Shown piece after piece: positions 18,543-28,178 of a stretch of 64,000 nucleotides of DNA (the first letter of the stretch is position 1; every line of letters begins with the position of its first letter). Both the position numbers and the translations under genes were made by a program. This DNA comes from Methylomicrobium sp051061015 (lineage in GTDB: Bacteria > Pseudomonadota > Gammaproteobacteria > Methylococcales > Methylomonadaceae), in assembly GCA_051061015.1 (NCBI GenBank), contig JBPFEG010000064.1, positions 39,417 to 103,416 on the forward strand, in the 5' to 3' direction. A model generated the notes under the pieces. It made no database searches, had not been told where the DNA came from, and saw only the letters and a program-made list of their open reading frames with translations.

Positions 18543-19493
18543 ATGCAAATCGTACTCGCTAACCCTCGCGGATTTTGCGCCGGCGTCGACCGGGCCATTG
18601 AAATCGTCGACCAGGCGCTCGAAACCTTCGGCGCACCGATCTATGTGCGCCACGAAGTCGTACACAACCGCACCGTCGTCGACGGACTAAAAGCGAAAGG
18701 CGCTGTATTCATCGAGGACTTGAACGACGTCCCGGTCGGCTCCACGCTGGTTTTCAGCGCGCACGGGGTTTCCAAACAGGTACAAAAGGAAGCCGAAGAA
18801 CGGCAGTTGACCGTTTTCGATGCGACCTGCCCACTGGTTACCAAGGTGCATATCCAGGTCGCCAAGCACGCCAAATCGGACCGCGAAGTGATCCTGATCG
18901 GCCACGCCGGCCATCCGGAAGTCGAAGGGACGATGGGCCAGTATGAAAAATGCACCGAAAACGGCGGCATTTATCTGGTCGAAACGCCGGAAGACGTCGC
19001 AAATCTGCAGGTGAACAATCCGGACAATCTGGCCTATGTGACCCAGACGACACTGTCGATGACCGACACCAAGATCATGGTCGACGCGTTGAAGGCGCGC
19101 TTCACCGGCATCAAGGAACAGAAAAAGGACGACATCTGCTATGCGACGCAAAACCGTCAGGACGCAGTCCAGGATCTGGCCAAGAAAGCCGATGTGATTC
19201 TGGTCGTCGGCTCGCCGAACAGCTCGAATTCGAACCGTCTGCGTGAAATTGCCGAACAACTCGGCAAGCAGGCCTATCTGATCGATACCGCCAAGGACAT
19301 GAAGCGCGAATGGTTTAAGGGCATCGAAGTCGTCGGCGTGACTGCCGGCGCCTCGGCTCCCGAAGTACTGGTTCAGGAAGTGATCAGCCAACTGAAACAA
19401 TGGGGCGGCACTTCGACCGCCGAACTGCCGGGTATCGAGGAAAAAGTCGTGTTTTCGCTGCCGAAGGAATTGAAAAAACACATGGTGCAGTAA
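18543..19493 (+). CDS. ispH: 4-hydroxy-3-methylbut-2-enyl diphosphate reductase
   Basis: A 316-residue IspH, the [4Fe-4S] enzyme that makes isopentenyl and dimethylallyl diphosphate at the end of the MEP pathway. The three cluster cysteines are visible in RGFCAGVDRA (Cys12), DATCPLV and DICYATQNRQ; the substrate motifs VRHEVVHN, GHAGHPEVEGT and SPNSSNSNRL are intact. It is directly followed, without spacer, by hslR. Confidence 0.97.
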   Translation: MQIVLANPRGFCAGVDRAIEIVDQALETFGAPIYVRHEVVHNRTVVDGLKAKGAVFIEDLNDVPVGSTLVFSAHGVSKQVQKEAEERQLTVFDATCPLVTKVHIQVAKHAKSDREVILIGHAGHPEVEGTMGQYEKCTENGGIYLVETPEDVANLQVNNPDNLAYVTQTTLSMTDTKIMVDALKARFTGIKEQKKDDICYATQNRQDAVQDLAKKADVILVVGSPNSSNSNRLREIAEQLGKQAYLIDTAKDMKREWFKGIEVVGVTAGASAPEVLVQEVISQLKQWGGTSTAELPGIEEKVVFSLPKELKKHMVQ

Positions 19494-19892
19494 TTGCCCG
19501 TCGAAATCGACTCGCTCCGCCTCGACAAATGGCTCTGGGCCGCGCGTTTTTTCAAGACGCGCAGTCTGGCCCAGGAAGCGATCGCCGGGGGCAAGGTGCA
19601 TGTGAACGACCAGCGCGTCAAGCCCGGCAAGGAAGTAAAGCCAGGCATGCGTTTATCGATCACCAAGGATAATCTGCACTGGGACGTCACGATCCTCGCG
19701 CTATCCGGGCAACGCCGTCCCGCCAAGGAAGCGGCGCTGCTCTACGAAGAAGACCCCGAAAGCCATGCCAGGCGCCAGCAACAAATCATCGCTGAACGCG
19801 AGATGCGCGCGTTGATGCCGAACAACGGCCCGGACCACCGGCCGAACAAAAAGCAGCGGCGGATGATTCACCGGTTCAAGCAGGATTTTTGA
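19494..19892 (+). CDS. hslR: Heat shock protein 15 (S4-domain RNA-binding)
   Basis: A 132-residue Hsp15. The S4 domain runs from LRLDKWLWAARFFKTRSLAQEAI through GGKVHVNDQRVKPGKEVK, followed by the basic C-terminal tail GPDHRPNKKQRRMIHRF typical of HslR. It recycles stalled 50S subunits carrying nascent peptide after heat shock. The frame opens at TTG immediately after the ispH stop, implying translational coupling. Confidence 0.92.
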   Translation: MPVEIDSLRLDKWLWAARFFKTRSLAQEAIAGGKVHVNDQRVKPGKEVKPGMRLSITKDNLHWDVTILALSGQRRPAKEAALLYEEDPESHARRQQQIIAEREMRALMPNNGPDHRPNKKQRRMIHRFKQDF

Positions 19893-20918
19893 GACGAGTG
19901 CTGAAACGCTGACAAACTAGCTGTCGTCGGTAACCGCTCTGTCCCTAGTCCACTCTTTTGGTGGCATTAACCTCGATCGCTGTTCCAGACGCGATTCTAT
20001 CTACCACCTCCGTGCGGTCATACCTCCTGCACTCATGTCGAAGCAAACAGCAAAAACTTAACGTGACCACTATAATGCCTTCTGCGCCTCCAACCATCTG
20101 TCCATAGCTTCCTTGAGCCTCCTTGTTTTATACCTGACAAAGGGCTGGACGGGTTTACAATTTTACAAGGCCCACAGCGCTCCGTGAAATCGCCCAGCCC
20201 TATCGCTTCTGGTGGCTACTCGGCTTAGCGACTCGTAGCAACAGCTATCCCACCCCTTGACCGAAGAAAATTCTTAAATTTATAAGACTGGGCTTAATCC
20301 CACTCCTGTTTTGTGACAAACTCGCTATCTTAGCGATTTATTTTATTGAAGCCAGTCACAGTTTCGGTATTTTTTAATTAGCACAGTAAGACTCATTCGT
20401 CTGTATTCAATATTCGGAAAATTTCAGTATAAATAGCTGAAAAAAATAATCAATTTTTTATTCGTAGAGAATCTCACTGTGCCGCCAAAAGCACCCGGTT
20501 AGAATCATATTCAATCAAACGGCATTAATGAAATGGCCATACAAATGCCGAAAACCCTAGCGTTTGGTGACAGGACACAGCCTTTTTCGCTTGCCCTCCG
20601 CCCTGTTTTGACATTAAAACGAAGTCTGCTACGTTTGATTAAGGAAAAACTAAGTAAAAAGCTACGTTTTTCCGAGTTTCATAAAGGTTTTACACCTCAA
20701 AATCGCTTAACTAATACACACCTACGGCCGATCAAAGGCTGATACAAGATTGAAGAATCGCGGCTCGATCTGCATTCTTTCCATTATCTTTGGGTTTTAT
20801 TTGAGCTAAGTGAGTTATCCAAGGTTTATCCGATTATGCCGAATGCATATCTACCGGCAGACTCATTAAACCTCATAATAATTAGAAGAAGCCGATACAC
20901 ATTGGCAGGAGAGACTAG
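19893..20918. other. About 1 kb without a convincing gene
   Basis: No open frame here looks coding. The only longer one (20533-20742, 69 residues) has no recognisable domain. Base composition drops towards AT after about 20270. Some short hairpins occur, but no repeat, IS end or RNA gene was recognised. A promoter for the following phosphatase operon should lie near its right end. Confidence 0.5.
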
Positions 20919-23618
20919 ATGCAAGACATATTTCGACGAATCGTAAGCCGCATGCTGGAACAGTACGCAACAGTACTTTTAGTGTTAAGCGCCGTAGCTA
21001 CAATCACCTATTTGGTGCTGATTACGGATATTCGAAATCAGGAAGGTAACGCGCTAATCGTTAAAATGAGCGTCGAGCAAGGCAAAATCATTCAAAATAT
21101 TAATCTCTTGCTGACACAAAAAACTTTCGCCTCCAATGCTGATGAATTCCATCGGATAGATGGAAAAATTCATTTCAACTTGAACGAACTGGACCAAACC
21201 TATACCTCCCTGCGCGAAGGGAATCGTTATGTCTTGGAAGGAGATCGGTTGATGCGTGTCTCCGGTAGTTTATCGGATGAGTTGCGTTTGATTTATTTTA
21301 ATAAAGACAAGCCGTTGGATAATCTGATGAAAGAATACACAACAGCGATACGGAGGATCCAAAAAATACCCTACCACGAATTCAACAGTGACAATGCCGA
21401 CCTTCAAAAAATTCTTTTTACGATTTCGCCGCTGATGCTTGAGGATATCAGCAAGATCAGTTCCATATACCAACGGCAAAGCGAGTATATGCTGCGCGGC
21501 ACAGCCAACAAGCAACATCTGATGTTTGGCATTTCCCTGACTTCTCTGGTTTTGGTCGGTATCTTGCTGTTGCAGCCTCTGGTGCAAAGACTTAAAGAAA
21601 GTGCGTTAAAAATGCAGCAAGAAAAAGCCTTTGCGAATAATGTAATTTACACAACCCAGGCTTTAATCATTGGCTTGAACTCCGAAGGCAACGTGGTGCT
21701 GTTTAATCATCATGCTGAAGAAAACAGCGGCTGGTCAGTGAGTGAAATCAATGGTAACAATTTTTTCGATCAATTTATTCCCTCTGGCGAACAAGAAGGA
21801 TTGCGCACCTTGTTTGCCGACATGATGTCAGGCGCGGTTGAATTCGCGGATGAGATTGAAACCGAAATGTTGATTTGTACCGGCGATAAAATCAATGTAG
21901 TGTGGAATCCGACAGTCATTAAGAATTCTTCCGGAAATCCAGTGATGTTTTTGATCACCGGACTGGACATTACTGAACGCAAGGAGGCCGAGAGAAAAGC
22001 CCAAAAGGCAAACGCGGAACTGGCGCAAATCAGCGCCCGTCTGCAAGAGGAAGTGAATTTGGCGGCAACTTTGCAGCGTGCCATATTGCCGCAGCCGACC
22101 ATTGACTTACCGGGAGTTCAGGGTGTTGCCGACATGTTGACCTCAAGCGAAGTTGGCGGCGATTACTACGATTACTATAAAGTCGGCGGACACCACAGCA
22201 TCATGATGATCGGCGACGTCAGCGGTCACGGGGTGGCTGCGGGCACGATGGTGGGCGCCGCTAAAGCCGGAGTTTATCCCCTGATTCACGAAGGCGTCAC
22301 CAATCCCGGCGAAATTCTCAATTCATTGAATGAAACAATGCGCGCCACGGCACAGCAGTCGTTGTTAATGACGATGGCTTGCTTAAGTCTGGACGCACGC
22401 ACCGGCAAGCTGATTTTCGCAAATGCGGGCCACGTTTTGCCTTTTTTGCTGAAGCGCAACTCTCAAAAATGGGAAATGCTGGAATCATTCGGGCTGCCGT
22501 TAGGAAAAAGCGCGGATTCGGACTACCAAAAAGCGGCGATGGAACTTACGCTCGAGGTCGGCGATCGCCTGTTTTTATATACCGACGGCTTGGTTGAAGA
22601 AGAATCACCTTACGGAGAAGCGTTCGGTTACGACCGACTGGAAGCCATTCTGAATGCCAATATCTCCGTGGATCAGCCCGAGGCATTGCACGGCCTCATT
22701 CTGGAAGCGCTCAAGAGACACTGCCGCAGCTCGAACTTTACGGACGATGTCACCCTAATGATCGTTTCTCATAGCGACAGGGTCATCCAGACCTCGGTGG
22801 TCAATGAGGTCAGCGATATTATCCGCATTTCAGAGAACTTTTATCGTCAGGGCGACCACCCCATTCCACGAATTTCCAGAGAATACGTAGTGTTTCTTGC
22901 CGAACAGAGCTATTCGGACTTATTACGGCGTTTCAGCCAGGACGGTATTTGCCGGATACTTCCCCGCCATGACGATTTTTGTAAAAAACTCGGCTGGAAT
23001 CACTTGTTAAGCCAGCATAACGAGTCTCCGGATGACGACTTGTACTCCCTGATTCCCGGGAGAGCTCAGTACCGTCAATTTCAACTGATGCATACGGACG
23101 ATAAGCCATTTATTATCGAAGAAATACACGCCTGGCTAAAGGATCAGGATAATTTGCCGAAAGATCATCTGGAAGCCTTGATGATTATTTTGGATGAAAT
23201 GACCGAAAACAGCTTATACGCCGCTCCACGAGACGGGAAAGGCGTCGCATTCTATACCAAAGGCGAATCGCGGGAATTATCTTCGCATGAAGAAGTGCGA
23301 ATCGATATTGCGGTGGCTCCCGACACCTTGGGATTGATGATAACCGATAACTGGGGCACGCTAACCCCCGCCGTCTTCCTCAAAAGCATTGCACACGCGA
23401 TGGAAGAAGGCGTTGAGGCCGGGGTCGGGGGCGTCGGTCTTTACATGATGTGGCGACTGTCGGACTATCTACAAATCCGAGTGCACCCCCAAAAACGTAC
23501 GCAAGTCACGACACTATGGGATCTTAACGGCACGGTCGATATGAGTGTGGAATCCGGCATGCAATTTCTTTATCACAGTGAATACGAAGCAACCTATCAA
23601 GCGAGGTCAGCAATATGA
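20919..23618 (+). CDS. Membrane SpoIIE-type phosphatase with PAS and kinase-like ATPase domains
   Basis: An 899-residue sensor. Membrane helices at about 17-37 and 201-222 enclose a periplasmic sensing region of roughly 160 residues. A PAS domain follows (about 240-355), then a short coiled coil, a PP2C/SpoIIE phosphatase domain (GGDYYDYY, MMIGDVSGHGVAAG, FTDDVTLMI with the metal aspartates) and a C-terminal HATPase_c domain (EALMIILDEMTENSLYAA, ITDNWG, GGVGLYMMWRLSD). Having both phosphatase and anti-sigma-like kinase domains in one chain means it could both dephosphorylate and phosphorylate a STAS partner. The next gene, overlapping by four bases, encodes such a STAS protein. A good ribosome binding site (caggaga) precedes the ATG. 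Confidence 0.9.
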   Translation: MQDIFRRIVSRMLEQYATVLLVLSAVATITYLVLITDIRNQEGNALIVKMSVEQGKIIQNINLLLTQKTFASNADEFHRIDGKIHFNLNELDQTYTSLREGNRYVLEGDRLMRVSGSLSDELRLIYFNKDKPLDNLMKEYTTAIRRIQKIPYHEFNSDNADLQKILFTISPLMLEDISKISSIYQRQSEYMLRGTANKQHLMFGISLTSLVLVGILLLQPLVQRLKESALKMQQEKAFANNVIYTTQALIIGLNSEGNVVLFNHHAEENSGWSVSEINGNNFFDQFIPSGEQEGLRTLFADMMSGAVEFADEIETEMLICTGDKINVVWNPTVIKNSSGNPVMFLITGLDITERKEAERKAQKANAELAQISARLQEEVNLAATLQRAILPQPTIDLPGVQGVADMLTSSEVGGDYYDYYKVGGHHSIMMIGDVSGHGVAAGTMVGAAKAGVYPLIHEGVTNPGEILNSLNETMRATAQQSLLMTMACLSLDARTGKLIFANAGHVLPFLLKRNSQKWEMLESFGLPLGKSADSDYQKAAMELTLEVGDRLFLYTDGLVEEESPYGEAFGYDRLEAILNANISVDQPEALHGLILEALKRHCRSSNFTDDVTLMIVSHSDRVIQTSVVNEVSDIIRISENFYRQGDHPIPRISREYVVFLAEQSYSDLLRRFSQDGICRILPRHDDFCKKLGWNHLLSQHNESPDDDLYSLIPGRAQYRQFQLMHTDDKPFIIEEIHAWLKDQDNLPKDHLEALMIILDEMTENSLYAAPRDGKGVAFYTKGESRELSSHEEVRIDIAVAPDTLGLMITDNWGTLTPAVFLKSIAHAMEEGVEAGVGGVGLYMMWRLSDYLQIRVHPQKRTQVTTLWDLNGTVDMSVESGMQFLYHSEYEATYQARSAI

Positions 23619-24748
23619 GCGGTTTAATCAGCACCTTTTCAATTCAATCCGTCTCCCAGGACGAAAACCGCTATTGCTATAGTTTCGTCGGCTCCATTGA
23701 TGCGCATGCCAATCCGGTTCTGGAAACCTTGCATACCATACCTTCCCAAGCCCATGTATTGCTGGATTTCAGCCAGGTCGAGCGAGTTAACTCGATGGGC
23801 CTCTCATTATTATTAAAATTGTTCGAAGAGTGGGAACAGAAAAAAATCAAGGTAGAAGTGCAGCAGCTGGACCGGATGGTCAATATGCTGTTCAAAATCA
23901 CCGGCCTCGGACGCTTTATTAAAACAGACGGGGCCACCTCCCCTACAGATTCCTTTGCGGTTCCGGTCAATCCGGAGGCACCCCGTAATGCGGAACATAA
24001 GGCGCAGTCCCCATCCGCGACGCATGACAAATTGAATTTCGTTGCCAGTTTGCAGTCCGGCCAACAGCTGACCGGCTGGTATTTATTAAATACTTACCTG
24101 CAACGCAAAATGAAAAAAGCGATTCATTTTGAGCAATCGGCGGAGCATATTGACGGCAACAATACTGATCTCTTATTCGCTAAACCGTTCGAGGCGTGTT
24201 CGATGATCAAGCAATACGGGTTTGTACCGACTATGCGCCCGGTTGCGGAAACCGATGAGGTTGTGTTGCTGACTCGCGCCGATGATCAGCGCGATTTATC
24301 GGACTACCACGGCGTCTGCGTGGGCACTGCCACACAGGATAGCTTCGTGTATCTGTTGGGACGGTTTTTATGCGACGAAAGCCGCCTTGACTCTTCTAAA
24401 TTTTCCTATGACTTTGCCGGCAACGAAATCAAATCCTTACAGTCGTTGATCCGAAAAAAATGCGACCTCGTGTTCATGCTGAAAAAATCCTATGAGGGAC
24501 TGTCTTCATTCAGCCGTAACAATGTGCGCAAATTGGATGAGAGCGAGACCCATTTCGCCTGCCACCTATTTTGCACGGCGCCCCATTTGAAAGACGAAAG
24601 CGCGCTTCTTGCCGAGGTCTTATTGGACATGGAAAATGACGAGCAAGGCAAAAAAATCCTGCAGGACATCCAGATCGAGGGATGGAGCAAGCCGGAAGAC
24701 GCCGAAGTGCAAATGCTCCAAATGGTCTATGACCGGTATGTAAAATAA
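23615..24748 (+). CDS. STAS domain fused to PhnD-like substrate-binding domain
   Basis: A 377-residue protein. Residues 1-105 form a STAS (anti-sigma-antagonist) domain with VLLDFSQVERVNSMGLSLLL. Residues about 140-375 resemble PhnD/phosphonate-type periplasmic binding proteins (NTDLLFAKPFEACSMIKQYGF, VVLLTRADDQRDLSDYHG), but without a signal peptide, so the binding domain must be cytoplasmic. The STAS motif reads NSMG where DSSG is classical; by simple alignment the residue matching the phosphoserine is Met, with a serine one position before. The start ATGA overlaps the phosphatase stop. A strong terminator follows. Role: probable partner-switch output sensing a small ligand (inference). Confidence 0.85.
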   Translation: MSGLISTFSIQSVSQDENRYCYSFVGSIDAHANPVLETLHTIPSQAHVLLDFSQVERVNSMGLSLLLKLFEEWEQKKIKVEVQQLDRMVNMLFKITGLGRFIKTDGATSPTDSFAVPVNPEAPRNAEHKAQSPSATHDKLNFVASLQSGQQLTGWYLLNTYLQRKMKKAIHFEQSAEHIDGNNTDLLFAKPFEACSMIKQYGFVPTMRPVAETDEVVLLTRADDQRDLSDYHGVCVGTATQDSFVYLLGRFLCDESRLDSSKFSYDFAGNEIKSLQSLIRKKCDLVFMLKKSYEGLSSFSRNNVRKLDESETHFACHLFCTAPHLKDESALLAEVLLDMENDEQGKKILQDIQIEGWSKPEDAEVQMLQMVYDRYVK

Positions 24749-24778
24749 GCTCCACCTACTCCAAGTGAGGCTCTTCGC

Positions 24779-24813
24779 CGGACGGGATATCCGTCCCGTC
24801 CGGGGCGTTTTTC
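24779..24813 (+). terminator. Intrinsic terminator of the phosphatase-STAS operon
   Basis: A perfect 9-bp stem CGGACGGGA/TCCCGTCCG with a 6-base loop, followed by GGGCGTTTTT, 30 bases after the stop. Confidence 0.85.
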
Positions 24814-24839
24814 TGGTAAAAGTACCTTTTCACCATGAG

Positions 24840-25172
24840 TTACAAACAGGTCGGCGGCTTCGGCAGTCCCGCCAGCTTGCAGGCATATTTTAACGGTCCG
24901 TCCGGAAACAATTGATGTAAATACCGGCTATTCCCCTTCTCCTCGCCGAACGCCTTCGCGATCGCTTTCGTGAATACCCGCGCATTCGGCAGATGCTTGA
25001 ATTCGAGATAATAATTCCGGATAAACCGGATAATCTCCCAATGCGCAGGGCTCAACTCGATCCGATTCACCTCAGCCAGCTTGACCGCTACCGCTTCGCT
25101 CCAGTCGGAGGCATTGACCAGAAACCCCTGGTCGGTGGTCGCCAGCACGACTTCATTCACCTTCAATTCCAT
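24840..25172 (-). CDS. tusE: TusE/DsrC-family sulfur-carrier protein
   Basis: A 110-residue DsrC/TusE protein. It shows WSEAVAVKLAEVNRIELSPAHWEIIRFIRNYY, GEEKGNSRYLHQLFPDGP and the C-terminal swinging arm with Cys98 and penultimate Cys109 (CKLAGLPKPPTC). Having both cysteines is the DsrC state; TusE proper usually keeps only the penultimate one. It passes persulfide sulfur to TusA/MnmA for tRNA 2-thiouridine or to sulfur-oxidising partners. The start at 25172 gives the family's N-terminus and overlaps tusB. No tusC or tusD is beside it. Confidence 0.88.
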   Translation of the reverse strand: MELKVNEVVLATTDQGFLVNASDWSEAVAVKLAEVNRIELSPAHWEIIRFIRNYYLEFKHLPNARVFTKAIAKAFGEEKGNSRYLHQLFPDGPLKYACKLAGLPKPPTCL

Positions 25173-25453
25173 GACTGAATCAACGGATGCGCGACAGTCA
25201 GCTCGACCAGGCCGGAATAATCTATCACTTCGATACCCGAAACGATCTGGTTCACCCCGACCCCACGCATGATCAGATCGGCGGATAACGCATACAGATG
25301 GTGATCGGCCAGCATCCCTGCCAGACGATCGTGCAATTGTCCAGAACGCAAAATCCAAAGCACCGCATTTTCGATAAACACGATGCTGCTACCGGAATCG
25401 ATCCGCTCTAAAACAGCGAATGGAATCGGTGAAGCCGAAATCAGGTGCAACAT
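25163..25453 (-). CDS. tusB: TusB/DsrH-family sulfur relay subunit
   Basis: A 96-residue protein with MLHLISASP at the start, then a short Rossmann-like fold with SSIVFIENAVLWIL and LYALSADLIMRGV, typical of DsrH/TusB. In the usual TusBCD complex it accepts sulfur from TusA. It overlaps the SMR gene by one base and tusE by ten, so the three form one operon. Confidence 0.82.
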   Translation of the reverse strand: MLHLISASPIPFAVLERIDSGSSIVFIENAVLWILRSGQLHDRLAGMLADHHLYALSADLIMRGVGVNQIVSGIEVIDYSGLVELTVAHPLIQSWN

Positions 25454-25773
25454 TAATGCGCTTCGGTCAGTTTAAGACCGACAATTCCCATGATGACCAA
25501 GGTGATCGACATCAGCCGGCACACATCGGCCGATTCCTTGAATAAAAAGATGCCTAGTATCGCAATCCCGACCGCGCCCATTCCGGTCCAGACTGCGTAA
25601 GCGGTGCCCAGCGGCAAAGTCTTGATCGCCATGGTCAGTAGATAAAAACTGCATAAGCCTGCAATGCAAGTCACGACGCTCGGCCACAATTTGGTAAAGC
25701 CTTCGTTATATTTCAGGCTCAATGCAAAAACAATCTCCGCAACTCCCGCGCTAAACAATAATATCCAGGCCAT
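25453..25773 (-). CDS. sugE: Small multidrug resistance exporter (SugE/Gdx type)
   Basis: A 106-residue four-helix SMR transporter. The essential Glu13 sits in AGVAEIVFALSLKY; GFTKLWPSVVT, LPLGTAYAVWTGMGAVG and GIVGLKL match the SugE/Gdx subgroup, which exports guanidinium or quaternary ammonium compounds in exchange for protons. It is the first gene of a three-gene minus-strand operon with tusB and tusE, an odd partnership. Confidence 0.9.
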   Translation of the reverse strand: MAWILLFSAGVAEIVFALSLKYNEGFTKLWPSVVTCIAGLCSFYLLTMAIKTLPLGTAYAVWTGMGAVGIAILGIFLFKESADVCRLMSITLVIMGIVGLKLTEAH

Positions 25774-25890
25774 TCGGTGCCTCTTGCCTTATTTTGATAA
25801 AAGCCGCTATTCTACCTTAGCAAGCGGCCTCGATGAAGTCTCTTAAAAAACCTTGAGTTGCCTTACCAAGTACTTTATTTTTCTGGCTTT

Positions 25891-26823
25891 ATGACAACAC
25901 TTTACTATACGCACGACGACTTTCTCAAGCATAGCCCGCACTTCAGTCATCCTGAATCGCCGGATCGCTTGCGCAGCATTGAAAAAGCGTTGCAAGCCCC
26001 TGAATTTGCAGGCCTGGTCAGGAAAAAACCGCCGCTAGGGCCAGCGCAAAAAGATCAGGCCCGGCTGATCCACAGCCAGCTTCATGTAGATCGAATCTTA
26101 CGTACCATTCCCGAAGGCGGCCATCAGTATATCGATGCCGATACCTATCTGTCGCACGGCAGCGCAAACGCCGCTCTTCGCGCGGTCGGCGCGGTTTGCG
26201 ATGCGGTCGATCAGGTCCTGGCCGGTCAGGCAACTAATGCTTTTTGCGCGGTACGCCCTCCCGGTCATCATGCGGAGCCGAATCGGGCGATGGGCTTCTG
26301 CTTGTTCAATAATGTCGCGATTGCCGCCGAATATGCGCGGAAACATCATCACATCCGGCGCGTTGCAATCGTCGATTTCGACGTGCATCACGGCAACGGC
26401 ACGCAAGCCGCCTTCAAGCAGCAAGCCGATGTGCTTTATATATCCAGCCACGAAATGCCTCATTATCCAGGCACGGGATATGCCACCGAAACCGGGGTCG
26501 GCAATATCGTAAATATTCCGCTCGCAGCCGGTACCCAAGGCCCCGAGTTTCGCGATAAGATCGCTATGATCGCCCTGCCCGCCCTGCAAAAATTCAAACC
26601 CGAGCTGCTGCTGGTGTCTGCGGGTTTCGACGCGCACCGCGACGACCCGCTCGCGGATATTGAACTGGTCGAGGACGATTATCGTTGGATTACCGAGGAA
26701 TTAGTCGCTATCGCAAAGGAATTCTGCGACGGTCGGCTGATATCCGCATTGGAAGGCGGCTATAACCTGGAAGCCCTGGCGCGGAGCGTTGCTGCGCACA
26801 TAAGTGTTTTGTTGCAGGCCTGA
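25891..26823 (+). CDS. Histone-deacetylase-like amidohydrolase
   Basis: A 310-residue arginase/deacetylase-fold protein. Zn site and catalytic motifs are intact: RPPGHHAEP (catalytic His pair), GFCLFNNVAIAA, DFDVHHGNGTQ and SAGFDAHRDDPL. Bacterial members deacetylate small amines such as acetylpolyamines or acetylated metabolites. The start at 25891 (MTTLYYTHDDFLKHSPHF) fits the family; the upstream TTG does not. It converges on the symporter pseudogene with two bases between them. Confidence 0.92.
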   Translation: MTTLYYTHDDFLKHSPHFSHPESPDRLRSIEKALQAPEFAGLVRKKPPLGPAQKDQARLIHSQLHVDRILRTIPEGGHQYIDADTYLSHGSANAALRAVGAVCDAVDQVLAGQATNAFCAVRPPGHHAEPNRAMGFCLFNNVAIAAEYARKHHHIRRVAIVDFDVHHGNGTQAAFKQQADVLYISSHEMPHYPGTGYATETGVGNIVNIPLAAGTQGPEFRDKIAMIALPALQKFKPELLLVSAGFDAHRDDPLADIELVEDDYRWITEELVAIAKEFCDGRLISALEGGYNLEALARSVAAHISVLLQA

Positions 26824-26825
26824 AC

Positions 26826-28052
26826 TTAACGTTCGGCTCGCAACCAGGACGCCACCAGCCCCATCCTCGCATTTCCCGCGCGCACGCTTTCCCAAGTGGC
26901 CATCATAATATAACTCGTCAACGCAACCGCTAACGATACCAGATACGGCGTCGCCAAATCCAACACATGGTGGCCGACGATCCAGGTCAGCATGCCTGCG
27001 CCCAGCTTCACCCCGGCGCTAATCACGCCGCCGAATGAGGTGAACAGTCCGAAAATCACGACCGTAAAAATGCCCGCGCTGCCGAACGCGGACGCTTCTT
27101 CGACCAGCGTATAGACCCGGCCGGCATTCAAGGCCAGCGCAAAGGCGATGATCCCGCTGACCAGCACCATCATTCTGGCGACTTTGACTTTTGCCGCATC
27201 GTCCTGAATCTTGGCCACTGGCACGATCAGGTTATGGGACAGCAGCGCCGAGGCGGCCAGCAAGGCGCTGTCTACAGTCGACAAAATCGCCGAAATCAGC
27301 GCGCCCGCAAAGATAATATAAAAGAAGGTATGCAGATATTTTTGCGCCAGCGTGGGTAATATTTGCTCCGGCTCAGTCAATCCGGGCAGTAATTGCACCC
27401 CGAGCAAACCGATCATGACCGGAATCAGGCCGAACGCCAGATACATCATTCCGCCGTAAACACAGGAACGTCGGGCAACTTCAGGCGTGCGGCTGGCCAG
27501 CACGCGGGCGACCAGCTCCTGAGACAGCACACCACATCGGCCAGCAGGCCGCCGTACATCGTATAGATGATCACGACGAGCCGCAACCGCAATCGCGATT
27601 TCGACTTCGAGGCCGGATGCCGAAGACAACACCTGCCCGAACGCGCGAACCTGCGCCGCGGCCCACATAATCGACGTCGGCGCGATCAGGATTACCGCAA
27701 AGTTCTGGATTTTCGCGGAATAGCGCTCTGCAAACAAATCGGCCAGCGTGGTCAGATTACGCCGCCACAAATGCGTCGCAAACACCAGCCCCATCAGAAC
27801 CAGGCAGAGGGTATAACCGAATGGGTCCACCGTCGCGCCCGATAGTCCATTTTCATATACCGAACCCGCCGCACCGATGCAGGTTTCGGCCCCAAACCAG
27901 GTTGCGAACACGCTCAGACTCCCCATGCCGATGCCGAGGCTGCGTCCCGCCAATAAATAATCGCTTTCGCTGGCGATCTTTCGTGAGCAATAAACGCCGA
28001 CCAGCAATTGCAGCAGGATATAAACGATGATGCCGATGAGTACGGTATTCAT
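26826..28052 (-). pseudogene. Sodium:solute symporter with internal deletion and frame scramble
   Basis: A 408-residue frame of the SSS family (PutP-like): MNTVLIGIIVYILLQLLVGVY, the unwound-helix FATWFGAETCIGAAG, and later QELVARVLASRTPEVARRS. The usual length is about 480 or more. Between 27510 and 27590 the frame reads an Arg-rich nonsense stretch (RRDHLYDVRRPAGRC); one frame over, the same DNA reads VVIIYTMYGGLLADVV, the expected helix. So one base was gained and then roughly 60-80 codons containing helices were lost, with the frame restored by chance. The protein is probably non-functional. A genuine functional variant cannot be excluded. Confidence 0.7.
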
Positions 28053-28178
28053 GAAGGGAATACGGACTGGTTTGAAAAACCGGCTATTGTATCCGAGATA
28101 TCGGCAAGAAGCAGAGTTGAGCGATACAGGGTTTTATAATCCGGTAAACCCTTATGAAAGCCTACTCAGCATCAAGCC

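Noticed and set aside
20533..20742. 69-residue plus-strand frame in the gene-free kilobase
   Set aside because: Basic, low-complexity sequence with no ribosome binding site and no known relatives that I can recognise.
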